A stretch of DNA of 64,000 nucleotides. Origin: Hyperoodon ampullatus. Lineage: Eukaryota > Chordata > Mammalia > Artiodactyla > Ziphiidae. Where the stretch lies: contig OX457057.1 of the NCBI GenBank assembly GCA_949752795.1, forward strand, positions 158,139,980 to 158,203,979, given 5' to 3'. Below, piece by piece: positions 1-11,695 of the stretch; within the stretch, counting starts at the first letter, position 1; each line of letters starts with the position of its first letter. Position numbers and translations under genes: made by a program. Below the pieces are notes generated by a model. It did no database searches, was not told the DNA's origin, and saw nothing but the letters and a program-made list of their open reading frames with translations.

Positions 1-278
1 TAATTTAACAACAATTATCCATGCAGCAGGTAATGATTTTGATATTGCATATCTGCACAAAATGATTACCAAACACCTGACAGAATTGATAGAATGTTTA
101 AAATTTTTATACTCCATCAAAAGAAGATCCATGCATAGGAAATTCATGGAACCATAAACTCATTCATTGAAATATAATTTAAATTTAATATAACTTTACA
201 GGATGAATTGTTGGAACTGGCCACTGATGAAGCATTGACAATGAATTTTGAAAATACTACATCACTTGCTTTGTTTTT

Positions 279-483
279 GTTTTTTGTTTTTTGTGGTACG
301 CGGGCCTCTCACTGTTGTGGCCTCACCCGTTGCAGAGTACAGGCTCCGGACACGCAGGCTCAGCGGCCATGGCTCACGGGCCCAGCAGCTCCGCAGCATG
401 TGGGATCTTCCCATATCGGGGCACGAACCCATGTCCCCTGCATTGGCAGGCGGACTCTCAACCACTGCGCCACCAGGGAAGCC
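279..483 (-). mobile_element. CHR-2 type SINE (cetacean tRNA-derived)
   Basis: Minus-strand copy: T-rich tail on the left, tRNA-like head (ends ccaccagggaagccc) on the right, with Pol III A-box and B-box like segments. It is bounded by a 16-bp target-site duplication, cacttgctttgttttt, at 263-278 and 484-499. Sequence is close to the other copies in the window, so insertion is fairly recent. Short open frames across it are chance. Confidence 0.93.
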
Positions 484-499
484 CACTTGCTTTGTTTTT

Positions 500-959
500 A
501 AAAAACATTAAAAATGAATATCTTCAGCTAGTGAAATTGCTTTAAAATCTCTTCCTCTATTCCTATCAGCATACCTCTTGAAACTGGCTTTCTCTATTAT
601 GATACTATTAAAACAAATATAGAAACAGTCTGGATATACATTATATGCTGCAAATAGTGTTATCATCAATTGAATCTGGACTGGATAAAGTAACGAGCAA
701 GAAGCAAGTTGATCACAATAAAAATTTTTAAATGGATATACATTATGTCCATAAAATGTACATATATAGGACACTGAATATAGAGATTTACTATATCCTT
801 CATAAATGTTTTGTTTAATATAATTGTAGAATATAGTAATAGTAATCTCTGTATTAATCATCTATACATATACTTTCAATAAACAATGTAAATAGTTTTG
901 GTAACTCTTTTCTCTTTTTATTCTGTGTTATGTTTGTTCTGTTTATATTTACATAAAGA
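500..959. other. AT-rich non-coding stretch, nothing recognised
   Basis: No coding exon, RNA gene or confidently named repeat seen. By synteny this would be RGL1 intron. The 117-codon minus-strand frame across 508-861 has low-complexity AT-rich composition and no recognisable domain. Confidence 0.5.
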
Positions 960-1310
960 CAGACATATAGGTCACTGAGACAGAATAGAAAGCCCAGAAA
1001 CAAACCACACACATACAGTCAAATGATCTTTGACAAGGGCGCCAAGATTACACAATGGGGAAGAGATAGTCTTTTCAACAAATGGTGTTAGGAAAACTGG
1101 ATATCCACATGCAAAAGAATGAAACTGGACCCTATCTTAAACCATACATACACACACATATGAAACCCTCAAAATAGATTAAAGACCTGAAACTATAAAA
1201 TTTCTAGAAGGAAACATAGAGGGAAAGCTTCATGACATTGGTCTTGGCAATGATTTCTTGGATATGACATCAAAAGCTCAGGCAAAAATAGCAAAAATAG
1301 ACAAGTTCTG
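960..1310 (+). mobile_element. Old L1 fragment (ORF2 3' part)
   Basis: Reads as decayed LINE-1 ORF2: the segment around 1020-1160 (tcaaatgatctttgacaagg, then the aaaactggatatccacatgc block) matches the part of ORF2 also present in the young L1 near 17430-17530. It breaks off in the region equivalent to 17700. Full of stops. Confidence 0.8.
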
Positions 1311-1676
1311 TTTATATTTATTAAAATGTAATTTAAAAATTTTTATATGTTCATCTGATTATATCTGTTGAACTACTTATTTTAAAAATAAGCTTATGAT
1401 TTCAATGTCTTTTTGTTCATTTTTAATACAATCATTTTCATCGAAATTTTACAAAATCATTAGTGTATGATGATTTGGTAACTTAAGTTGGTCCTTCCTC
1501 ACAGATAGTTTGAAACCTTTTTAAGAGCATCTATACAGAATCTGGGAGTAAAGATAGTGCCTTATGCTGCATTTTTCCTCAGTTTAAGTTTTAGGAGTGC
1601 CTTTGATTCTGAACATCTGTTGGTGTTTCCCTAGGATAATGGGGAAAACCAACATAGAGGAATTCTGAGAAAAAAG
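1311..1676. other. Non-coding stretch, nothing recognised
   Basis: AT-rich sequence between two L1 fragments; no exon or named repeat identified. Confidence 0.4.
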
Positions 1677-1686
1677 TGTGGTTTTA

Positions 1687-1898
1687 CAAGGACCTACTGT
1701 ATAGCGCAGGGAACTCTGCTCAATATTATGTAACAACCTAAATGGAGAAAGAATTTGAAAAAGAATAGATACTTGTATATGTATAATTGAATCACTTCGC
1801 TGTACACCTGAAACTAACACAACATTGTTAAGCAACCATACTCCAATATAAAATAAAAAGTTAAAAAAAAAATAAAGGGATAAAATAAACTGTTGGGA

Positions 1899-1937
<39 letters not shown>
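1687..1937 (+). mobile_element. L1 3'-end insertion with (CA)n tail
   Basis: Contains the artiodactyl/cetacean L1 3' terminal block (aattgaatcacttcgctgta, followed by cacctgaaactaacacaac). The 10-bp repeat tgtggtttta at 1677-1686 and 1938-1947 is a likely target-site duplication. The A-rich tail passes directly into a CA microsatellite, and both lie inside the duplication. Confidence 0.75.
1900..1937. repeat. (CA)n microsatellite
   Basis: About 18 uninterrupted CA dinucleotides at the 3' tail of the L1 insertion just upstream. It gives rise to spurious VCVCVC frames on the minus strand. Confidence 0.95.
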
Positions 1938-1939
<2 letters not shown>

Positions 1940-1947
1940 TGGTTTTA

Positions 1948-2830
1948 GCAAACTAAAGGGTGGTCCAACAGAAAATTTTCCGCTCTTAAGACTGTGCTGC
2001 CACCCTGTGGCCATTCTTCTTATGACCCCAAGCTAGAAGATGCATCCTCTGCTATTTATCTCCCTTTCCTCTCAACCCTAACACTTATCTCATGTTTCCC
2101 ACCTAATTCTGTAGTGAACTTCATGAAGCCTACTGAACTCTCTGCTCTTCTTTATTTCATGCTTGTTTTTTTTCTTCAGTTTCTTTTTTGAAGTAGTTTG
2201 TTACTGCTACATGAATGTGGACATCATTATTCAGTGTCAACCAAACTGCAATGAATTATATAATTAATTGGGCACAGTACATTCAAATAAAAGTGAAATA
2301 TTTTAGCAATAACATAGAAATTATTTTACTTTTTTCCACCCAAAGTGGAAGTCACCTTATATGAAGCAACTAGCAACACACAAGCCATCTTGGGTATATC
2401 CCAAATTGGGATGCCAGAACATAGATTAGAAACAAATTTTAGTTTACAACTAAACTAAGTAAAGGTCTTTTAGAAACATATATCAGTGTAGAAGAATTTG
2501 GCCTTTATAAGCTTCTTCATTATAATTTCATATTACTTTTATATATATAATATATATCATAACTCATCTGACTAAAGATGAAACACGGCAAGTTAACAAA
2601 GGAAGACAGAAGAAAGAAGTCTGTTTGGGAATCTAGATGTTTCTTCAACCCTTCTCCCTTCCTGTAATGTCAACTCAGCAATAATAATTGTGAGCAGGAA
2701 TCCCATGGTCAAGGTCCATTGTTTCTCTGTGATTAAATTCAGCTTTAAAAGTCATTCTGTGCAACCTAAAGGAAGCTTTGCAAAGTCAGTCTCCTTTAGA
2801 GTTTTCAAAACTAACAGATGTAAAAAAAAA
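1948..2830. other. Non-coding stretch, nothing recognised
   Basis: No exon structure. Contains a short AT palindromic run near 2540-2560 and an A17 tract at 2822-2838 where an L1 fragment begins. Confidence 0.4.
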
Positions 2831-2839
2831 AAAAAAAGT

Positions 2840-3905
2840 AGCTTAAAAAATCGTGGCTCATGCAAAAGAATGAAATTGGATTAAAGACTTACATGTAAAA
2901 GCTTAAACTGTAAAACTACTAGAAGAAAAAATAGGGGAAAAGCTTCTTGACATTGATCTTGGTGATGATTTTTTTGAATATGACACCCAAAGTGCAGGCA
3001 TCAAAAGTAAAAATAGACAAGTGGGACTGCATCAAACTAAAAGGCTGCTGCACAACAGAAGAGACTTAGGGTAAAATGGCATCCTACAGAATGGCAAGCA
3101 ATATTTGCAAACAGCATATTTGATATGGGGTTAATGTCCAAAATGTATAAGGAACTCATACAACTCAACAGCAAAAACAAAACAATCTGACTTAAAAAAG
3201 GGCAAAGGACCTGAACAGACATTTCTCAAAAGACATACAAATGACCAACAGGTATATGAAAAGGTGCTCAAACATTATTAATCATCATGGAAATGCAAAT
3301 CAAAACCACAATGAGATATCACCTCACACCTGTTAGGATGGCTATTATCAAAATGACAAAAGATAACAAGTGTTGGCGAAGATGGGGAGAAGAGAATCAT
3401 TGCGCATTGCTGGTGGGATTGTAATTTGGTACAGTCATTATGGAAAACAGTATAGTGGTTCCTCAAAAAATTAAAAATAGAACTGCCATATCATCCAGCA
3501 ATCCCACTTCTGGGTATTTATCCAAAAGAATTGGAATCAGGATCTCAAAGAGATATCTGCACTCCTTTACTCATTGCAGAATTATTCACAACAGTGATGA
3601 TACGGAAACAGCCTAAATGTCCGTTGACAGATGAATGGTTAAAGAATGTGGTATATACATACAATGGAATATTATTCAGCCTTTAAAAAGGAAATTCTGC
3701 CATTTGCAACAATATGGATGAACCTGGAGGGCATTCTGTTAAGTGAAATGAACCAAATACAGAAAGACAAATACTGATCTCTTACACATATGAGGTGATT
3801 AAAATGTTAATTAGCTTTATTGTTATGATCATTTCACAACATACAAATACATCAAAAGATCAAATTATACACGGTAAATATATACAATTTTATTTGTCAG
3901 TTACA
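2840..3905 (+). mobile_element. Old L1 (ORF2 3' end and 3' UTR)
   Basis: About 1 kb of decayed LINE-1 running from the ORF2 C-terminal half to the 3' UTR. Recognisable blocks include the one equivalent to [12 protein letters not shown] near 3315-3350, the [12 protein letters not shown] block near 3395-3420, and the [12 protein letters not shown] block near 3663-3690. Many stops and indels make it much older than the copy at 16366. Confidence 0.9.
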
Positions 3906-3910
3906 CCTCA

Positions 3911-6900
3911 ATGGAGCTGTTTTAAAAACTGGCTGGCTACTTGGGATTGCCTATCTCTAAAATTACCTTAAAATGCAATTGGTAAATATACTAGTGGATA
4001 GAGGCTCATTTTTAAGGTAATATTTTTAAGTGGAATATCATTTATTAAGGTCAAATAAAAGGTGAAATCTGAGGATCAACTTTTGGTTTTATATTTACCA
4101 GTTCACTGAGTTAGCAGGTGAAAATGGAGGCAAGAAGTAGGGACAGAAAGGCATGACCAGTGGTCAGTGGTGGGGAAGGAATGGGATGCAACAGAGTAAG
4201 CAAGCACCAAAGAAGGAAAATATCACTGAAAATCAGCTAGCTGAGGAGGTAACGAATACACTTGAGACCCATAAAAGGCACAAAGATCAACCTAAAATAT
4301 TGACGCTAGAAGGAGCCTCAGAGAGGAGAAGGGAAAGGGCTGTTGCTATTGTGGAGACTGGAAGTTTGACTATGAGAAACAAAACTGAGTGGTGACGCTG
4401 CTGCAAGAAGCCTTCTAGGTGCTTCCATCATCCCTGATGGATTGTTTTTAGAGTAGTGTATATGCTTAAGAATTTTGGGTGGTAACTAATGGAAACACAT
4501 AATAGTGATCAGCACACACTCCTTCAAGTGGGCTGAGGAAGAGGAGAGCGGGAATAATGAGAGTGAGCACCATGAATCATGATTATCAACACGTCGAGGG
4601 CCCTAGGAGACGGTGTGGAGATGAAGGGGGCAGGGGGAAAGCATGCAGAAGGATGAGTGGCTCTTCCATCAGCCACAGAGGAAGGGCCACAGCTGATACA
4701 GGGGCAAAGCTTGTCTTAAACTAGAGGGAACCACACACATAATAGCAAGAGTCTCCCAGGGAATGTGCAAGATGAGGGAAACTGCTAGCACGTAGTAACC
4801 CAGGTTTGGACAAAATAAAGAGCTCCCCACCCCCCCGCCCTGCCCTGGCTTCAGGGACTGTGGGGCTATTAGTAGAAAATGCCTCCCTTTGGGGAAGTCT
4901 AGTCTCTGCTCCTTTTGCAGGGGCCTCCCTCTCACAGAAGGGTGAGCTCCCAAGGAGGGGCCCTGGCACCTCCACAGGTAACAGGACCAACAGATCTTGT
5001 CCACACCCCAAGCTTGGCACCTACTCTAGATCAGAACAAAGGTGCTGAGCTCAGAACTTGATTCTCGCAGCCAGAGGGAGAAAAACCCCAACATGTTCAC
5101 TTAAACAGTAAGATATTACACTTTTATCCAGAATGGAATATGCATTCATGTATATTTTCATCTCTGGAACAGGTGGTTTGAAATGCAAATAAAGTAATAA
5201 GTGTCAGAGCCGTATCCTAGCAGAAGCTACTTTGCAAACGTTACCATGGCACCAATTCAACAACGTTCTTAGAGGCAGCCACACCTCAGCAAGGTCTTTC
5301 TAACTCAGGACAGCCATGTTCAAAGGAACTGACAGACACAAACTGCGAAAGAGTCCTGAACCAATACAGGAGGTGAATTTTACAACACAATTGCCCGCTG
5401 AATCTACTTGAAACAGGGTATGGGACTTAAACGGAGAAAAAAGGGGATGGACCAACTCCTAGAACACCTGGAATGTGATCCAAGCCTGGAGACAAAATGA
5501 TGGTAATTATAACTGCTAACATTTGTTTTTAGCTGCTAACAGATTGCGCACAGATTGGGAAGGGCAAATTCCATTTTCCAATTACTCCAGTGCAAACTGT
5601 GCTTTACCAGTACTCACTAATCCTAGCTGAGTGAAAAGAAAGCAGATTGTCCTCATGTATGGATCATTTGTGTTAAACTAAGGAAGGCTGTCCTCTCACA
5701 GCCGTAGCCCAGGGGCCCACTCACAGGGAGTAGATGCCAGGAGCTGGGTTCTGCAGCTCTCTCCTTCCTACTGCCAGTAGATCTGCTTGACTGAGGGCAA
5801 CATGCATTTCCCAAGCACAGACAAAGCAGAAGGAAAAGGACTAGGTGGTAGGGACACAGGATGGTGGGGAAACAAATCTTAGCCAACCCGGCCTGTGAAC
5901 CAATCAAGGTTCCTGAGGTAGTCCCTGGGCTAAACAGGACATGTCTCAGCCTGATTAGGAGAGAACGAAAGGTCAGATACCAAAAGTTAACAAGACAAGA
6001 CAGTCTGTCGTAAATGGCAAATCGATGATATAAACTACAAATTCTGTAAGTGTTGCGAAGGAGGCAGGAATTCTTTCCTGCTTCCCCTTCAGATGAGGGT
6101 GATTAAAATCTCCTGAAAAAAGTGAAGACTTGCTAATATGGAACCGCCGTTGGTTGACCCTAAAAAGCCATCAGCAAGAAGGAAACTCCAGAACTCCCAT
6201 CATTACATATAAAAGCCACTAGTCCTCAAGATCTCCTTTAAGACAGTAATGATGCATCATTCATGGCCAAAATAGCCATAGGAGAGGGAGGCAAAGGAAG
6301 GCGTGCTTAGAAAAGCAATCAGGACTTTCCATACTGCCTTTATCTTGAAAACACAAAGACTTCTCCTTCCCAGAAGGATAATTCTGGGACTATTACATAT
6401 AGTTATCTCTGCACACCCCACTCCAAAAAAAAAAAAGTAAAGGCAGAAAAGGGCCTCTTGGTACCGCTTCCATAACATTTAACCAAATCAATCTGTCAAT
6501 TTCCTATGGGTGAGTTGACACTGTAATTTAAGTTGTAACCTGGATATCAGGTATGCCACCCAATGGCAGACCACATTCAGGGCACAATATTCAAAAGAAA
6601 GTGAGACTTTGGGCTTGGTTTCAGCAAGTTTTGATATTCAGAGAGATCCAGTTTCATGAGTAAGGCTGAGAGAGGAGCAGGTCCAAGGAGAAAACACGAC
6701 GCAGGATCAAGCAGGAGATGCTGTCGGGTTCTAGGTGGTCAGCCCACTGCCAAGGGTTAAGAAGGAAAAGAGTCCAGGATCCCATGCAAAATCTGTGCAA
6801 GGTGTAAGAAGCCTCAGGGCAGGAAAATATAGCGCTAAGGAGCCAACTGAGGTAAACACCCAATTCTATGGACTAAGTTGACATGTCAGAGATTAGATGA

Positions 6901-7259
6901 AATCTGGAATTTGATGGGTATGCGGTGCCCAGAGTTACCGAAGAGATATCAGCCATTAGGATAATGGTGACATGGGTTAAGTCATATCCCATCAACAGCT
7001 GGACTGAAGCTCCTAAAATATTTTCTGCCCAGGACAGGATTAGCAAAGGAACTCTGCAGGTTTCAGCCTGGAGATCAGGCTGTATCAAATACAAATACTG
7101 AGGTGATCTGGGTTGAGGAAGACAGAAGTTGATCAAAGAGCTTCCATATGAGAGGCTGTAATAAATACTTTTGAAGTAGTAAATTAGATTTCGAAAAGTG
7201 AGAAATTAATTTTGTTGCAATGGTCAGTTTATCCCTTTAAAATTTTCTGCTTTATTCAT
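3911..7259. other. Long non-coding interval, no gene or named repeat
   Basis: 3.3 kb, likely RGL1 intron by synteny. Open frames here are short (111 codons or less) and overlap on both strands, with no recognisable domain or splice context. A C-rich run lies at 4829-4850. No tRNA or small-RNA gene was recognised. Confidence 0.4.
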
Positions 7260-8170
7260 TTTGCTGCCTGGACAAAGAGTGTAATGTACAAACCATACAT
7301 ACTAGAAGAAAATAACGGGGAATACTTAAACTCCTCTTTGATGGGAAGTCTTTTCTAAATACAGTAGTAAAAAATAAATCATAATAGTAATTAGACCACA
7401 TAAAATGTAAAATTTGGCTCAATTAAAAATACCATCAGAATAATTAAAAGGCTCTATAAACCAGGTAAAATATTTGCAACAAATATGACAGCTAATGTTC
7501 TTGATACATAAGGAGTTATTGCAAATCAATCAGAAAAACCTCAAACAAAAAAAAAATGGTAAGGGATCATATATCTTTCACAGAAGAATAAATACTACAG
7601 ACCAATAAGCATGTAAAAAGGTATACTTTGTACCTTTTCACCAGGAATTGAAAAGGTACAAAGTATAACCATGAAGAGATACTGATGCTCACTTCTCAAA
7701 TTGACAAAGGGCATAATAAACAACACCGGGAGAGAAGACAAAATTGGTACATCATCCTAGGAAGCAATCTGACAAAGCTTGATCTAATAATACAACTTTT
7801 AGTACTCTACATTAAAGAATTGGAGACATGAATGACTTATTTACAGAAATGTTCATCAAAGTATTATTTATAATAATGATAAGAGGAAAGAACCTGTTAT
7901 AGTTTTGTGATAAAATAGCCATGAACATTGTGTTTTTTGAAGAAAAACCTCATGACATAATACGAAGTGAAAAAACAAAGTATAAAACATGGTTTAATTA
8001 TGTTGTGCGTTGCAAACATACACAGCAAAAAGACTGGGGGGAATAGACCTGTTAACAGTGATGGAAATGTAAACTGATACAAAGTGGTATGAGGGTTTTT
8101 TCCATGTATCAGCATTTTAAAAAATATTCTACAAAAGAAACATGTAATACTTGTAAAATAAAAAGTTACT
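7260..8170 (+). mobile_element. Ancient L1 (L1M/HAL1-like) fragment
   Basis: Degenerate LINE-1 ORF2 3' region and 3' UTR. Recognisable are the block before the inverted repeat (accaataagcatgtaaaaag near 7600), the tctcaaattgacaaag block near 7696, and the acagaaatgttcatcaaagt block near 7842. The order fits the L1 consensus on the + strand. The copy is interrupted by the perfect inverted repeat at 7622-7667. Confidence 0.6.
7622..7667. repeat. Perfect 19-bp inverted repeat (hairpin)
   Basis: Left arm tatactttgtaccttttca at 7622-7640, 8-base spacer at 7641-7648, right arm at 7649-7667 is its exact reverse complement. It lies inside old L1 sequence. The right arm roughly fits the expected L1 order and the left arm does not, which suggests a local inverted copy made by template switching. 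Confidence 0.95.
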
Positions 8171-8715
8171 TAAAAATGTTTCTAAAACTATATTATAATG
8201 CCCTTGGCTGCTGCTTAGGAACAATGATACTGAAGGGATATTTTTGTAAAGGAAAAATCATTACTTAAAATCTTAACTTTGGGGGCTTAACGTCCAAGAA
8301 ACTATTTATTTGGAATATCCTGAAGAATCATCTTTGCTTTCCAGAATAGTAAAGTTTCCAAAATGCTCTAATAAGACCCACCCACTGGAAATAAAACTCT
8401 CAAATGTCAATGAATGAGGGTCCACAACCCAAAGAATACTCAAGTGGCACTTCTCCAAGAAGTCTTTACCATTAAGCAAAATAGACCCTAAGATTCTATT
8501 CCCCAAAAGAAAACCACCTCCAAATTATTGCCAGTGATTTGAAGAAATAGCTGATTTTAAATGCAAGCACACTCAAAACCTCCGCACAATATATTAGATA
8601 CTTTCATATTCAGAAAAGAATCAAAGGAAGAATATTATGAACAAAATGCAAAACCCCTGCTTATTTCTCTGTACTGTCATAAACCGGAATCATGATAACC
8701 TGGGGGATTTATACT
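8171..8715. other. Non-coding stretch, nothing recognised
   Basis: No exon or confidently named repeat between the L1 remnant and the MIR. Confidence 0.4.
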
Positions 8716-8990
8716 GTTACTACTGAGAGCTAATATGTATCGAGTCCTTAATATGTGTCAGGCACATAATAAAGCATTTTATATTTATTCCATCATTCAA
8801 TCCTCGACATAATCTTGTGAGATAGGTTCTATTCTTATCCTCATTTTACAGAGAAGGAAGTTGTGGCTCCCAGACATTCTATAACTTGCCAAAAGTCACA
8901 AAGCTGGTAAGCAGCAGAGCCTAGATTTGAAACAAGACAGTCTGTTTCTAGAACTTGCACTGTTAACCCATTTGCTCTACTACCTCAGAA
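8716..8990 (+). repeat. MIR SINE
   Basis: Nearly full MIR: gtgtcaggcacataataaag, the cctcattttacagagaagg core, then tcacaaagctggtaagcag and a gattt-rich end. This order is typical of this ancient mammalian SINE. It lies just upstream of the APOBEC4 coding exon. Confidence 0.88.
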
Positions 8991-9220
8991 TCTATGGAAT
9001 AGGTAAAAGTGTATTGTGCCTTTCTTTTTTGTCTCCTACCCAGGATCTGTCTAATCCTCAGGATTAGAATCCTGAACTTTCTAATCTACGGCTATAAATC
9101 ACTATCTTTTAGAATCAAAGATGCTACCATAGTTGCTAGGCTAATTCCTTTAAAGTATGGCTCAATAGATTCATGCATTGTCTTTCATTTTCCCTGCATT
9201 GGTTTTATATATAATTTCTC

Positions 9221-9232
9221 TTCCTTGTTTAG
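9221..9232 (+). promoter_or_regulatory. APOBEC4: Splice acceptor of the APOBEC4 coding exon
   Basis: Pyrimidine-rich run ending ttccttgtttag, with AG at 9231-9232 and the exon starting at 9233, 30 bases before the ATG. This matches the known layout of APOBEC4, where a non-coding first exon is joined to one exon holding the whole coding sequence. The first exon itself was not identified. Confidence 0.5.
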
Positions 9233-9262
9233 GGTTGCGGTTAGAAGACAATAAAACTAGTA

Positions 9263-10018
9263 ATGGAGCCCTTATATGAGGAATACCTAGCCAATCGTGG
9301 AACAATAGTAAAACCTTATTACTGGCTGAGATTCTCTCTCGATTGCTCTAATTGTCCTTACCATATTCGGACAGGTGAAGAAGCAAGAGTTCCCTACACA
9401 GAATTTTATCAGATTTTTGGATTCCCTTATGGACCAACATATCCTCAAACAAAACATCTCACGTTCTATGAACTAAAAACTTCTTCTGGAAGCCTGGTGC
9501 AAAAGGGCCATGCTAGCAGTTGCACTGGGAATGATACCCATCCGGAATCAATGTTATTTGAGATGAATGGTTACTTTGACTCCACCATACACAATAACGA
9601 CGGCATCAGACATATCATTCTGTATTCCAGCAACTCCCCTTGCAATGAAGCTAACCACTGCTGCATCAGCAAAATGTACAGTTTCCTGGTAATGTATCCA
9701 GACGTCACTCTTAGTATTTACTTTTCTCAGCTCTATCATACTGAGGCTGAATTTCCTGCCTCGGCATGGAACCGCGAAGCTCTCTGGAGCCTGGCCAGTT
9801 TATGGCCGCAGGTCACTTTGAGCCCAATAAGTGGTGGGCTTTGGCATTCTCTCCTCAACAACTTTGTGAGTGGTATGTCAGGAGTGACTGTTTTCCAGCC
9901 CATTTTAACCGCGAGAGCACTGGCAGACAGGCACAATGCATATGAAATCAATGCCATAACAGGGGTAAACCCTATTTCACCAATATTCTTCCCCAGGCAA
10001 AAGAGAATCAGAACATAA
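9263..10018 (+). CDS. APOBEC4: Truncated APOBEC4 reading frame (251 codons)
   Basis: This is what the exon would encode as read. ATG at 9263 has a favourable context (G at -3, G at +4) and aligns with the family start. Residues 1-235 keep the deaminase-like domain, including H93, E95, C127 and C134; residues 236-251 are frameshift product. About a third of the protein, the APOBEC4-specific C-terminal extension with its Lys-rich tail, is lost. The catalytic domain could still fold, but a single-base lesion in an A run also fits an assembly error. Confidence 0.6.
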   Translation: MEPLYEEYLANRGTIVKPYYWLRFSLDCSNCPYHIRTGEEARVPYTEFYQIFGFPYGPTYPQTKHLTFYELKTSSGSLVQKGHASSCTGNDTHPESMLFEMNGYFDSTIHNNDGIRHIILYSSNSPCNEANHCCISKMYSFLVMYPDVTLSIYFSQLYHTEAEFPASAWNREALWSLASLWPQVTLSPISGGLWHSLLNNFVSGMSGVTVFQPILTARALADRHNAYEINAITGVNPISPIFFPRQKRIRT

Positions 10019-10362
10019 GAGCTCAGGCAGCTTTAGAGGGCTACCACTTAAACAATGTCTTTCCCAGACAGTCTTTTCAAGTGACAAGTGGACAACTGCA
10101 ACCCAATCTGACCCTAGACCCCAGGGTTCCTGTCATTTTCGTACTGGTGCCTTTCAGAAACCTACCACCAATACATGTAGGACAAAACCTACATAAACCC
10201 AGGAATATCGTAAAGCACTTAAATATGCCTCAAACATCATTCCAGGAAACCAATGATCTCAGAATGCCTCCCATTGTAATGCCAGTGGAGAGAGTAGAAA
10301 TCACCGAACAGTTTGCTAGTAGCAAAGAGGCAGATAAAAAGAAGAAGAAAGGGAAAAATTAA
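9263..10362 (+). pseudogene. APOBEC4: APOBEC4, frameshifted single coding exon
   Basis: APOBEC4 is a divergent member of the AID/APOBEC zinc-dependent cytidine deaminase family, mainly testis-expressed in mammals, with no well-established substrate. The exon aligns from its first codon to the Lys-rich C-terminus of mammalian APOBEC4 (about 367 residues). The zinc/catalytic signature is intact: H93-x-E95 and P126-C127-x6-C134. After codon 235 (AITGV) the frame breaks: at 9966-9968 there are three A where the family needs four, so translation runs through 16 unrelated residues to TAA at 10016-10018. The +1-corrected frame is open from the break to TAA at 10362 and encodes the normal ending (SSKEAD then Lys-rich). 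No other disabling change was seen. Either a recent lesion, a truncated but expressed gene, or a homopolymer sequencing error. It lies antisense within the presumed RGL1 intron, as in human. Confidence 0.88.
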
Positions 10363-10999
10363 AATTGGCATTCCTACAACAAGAGACCAAACTACTACCA
10401 GAGGACTTGATTAGATAGGCAACAGAAATCTGGGAACTTTCTCTCTTAGGTCTGATCCAAGATGGAGATAAACTGATATACTAAAAGCAAAACCTAAATT
10501 ATTTATTATCTCAACTGTTATAAAGCAACACTGTTTTTAACATAATCCACAATGTTTCTGTAAGCAACTTGATCTCTCTCCTGTATTTTAAAAGTGACGG
10601 TATCAAAATGGAGCCATTAGTAACTTGCTAATATTCTGATGTGGATAAGAAAATGTCATTACTCTACACTACTCACATCATCTTTCAACTAAAGAAGCCC
10701 ATGGACTAAATAGCTTCCTAAATTGGTTTCGGTATAAAAATTTACTGCAAAATTGGAAAACAGCCTGAGTTACTGACATTAAGTGCTGCCTGCAAAGGCA
10801 AATCAGTGATTTTCCATTAACTGTTAACCGTGGACAGATTTTAGGCAGCTCATTTTTTTTTTTTTTCTAAAATGGTTCAAAATAGTTTGTGTGGAGAAAA
10901 GCTCTTTTTGCTAATTGATTAGATATAGCTGCCAAAATTGATTTTTGAAACCAGCCACCTGCTCAGTTTGATCTTTCCCTCTTGAGAAGATAATAGAGG
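10363..10999 (+). other. Probable APOBEC4 3' UTR and flank
   Basis: AT-rich non-coding sequence after the ancestral stop. No clear AATAAA poly(A) signal was picked out, so the transcript end is not placed. Contains a T13 run at 10854-10866. Confidence 0.35.
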
Positions 11000-11560
11000 C
11001 AAGATAATATATGAAAGTCTCCAAAACGCCTTCCATCACACACCACATAAAATCCAAGCCACTCTTACTGGCTTTTAAGGTTCCTCCTCTACCTTCCTGT
11101 TGCTCTGTCTTATCAGCAGGAGTGTAGGTTCCTGTAGATCAAGCACTGTCTGTCTCTCCTCTTTGGTTTTCCCTTAGGGTCTGGCACAGTAGCCAGGCAA
11201 AACTTGGGTAGCAAGACTGTGAATCTACATCTCAATAACTTTACCAATCGCCACTCCCCAACATTCCTTTTCCATTCCAGCCAAGTGCCTGCTTAATCAT
11301 ACTGCAATGAACATCTTTTTTTGTTAGGATCCATTCCCCCCTTTTCTGATATAGCTTCCCAATGCATAATTTGTTTTACTTCCCTTTTATTCTGACCCCT
11401 TTCTTTTTTACCAGTGCACATCTATACCGTCTCTTAACATCTTGTTCAAAACACACTTCTAAGAAGTGCTCCTTGACTAACCCTTTGAGCATGTACATTA
11501 AAGCACCTTGTTTACATTTAACTGTTTACTGCCTCACTTCCCTCTTAGAAATATGTAAAA
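11000..11560 (+). repeat. L2 LINE fragment(s)
   Basis: Decayed L2-like blocks: caagccactcttactggctt near 11055, gtctggcacagtagccagg near 11179, and ttctaagaagtgctccttgac near 11457. Plus orientation, boundaries approximate, possibly more than one piece. Confidence 0.5.
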
Positions 11561-11695
11561 ATGCATTACAAGAAAAATGTGCATTCATCTGTAACTTGCT
11601 ACTAAATATTTTCTTAATATGTGTAAAAATGAATGCTAAGCTAATAAGATAGTTTTGCCATTAGAAGAAAAAACTTAAAGCGCATAATACTCCAC

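Noticed and set aside
4153..4395. 80-codon Lys/Glu-rich frame as a small gene
   Set aside because: Uninterrupted but short, no conserved motif, no splice or promoter evidence in a 3.3-kb featureless intron.
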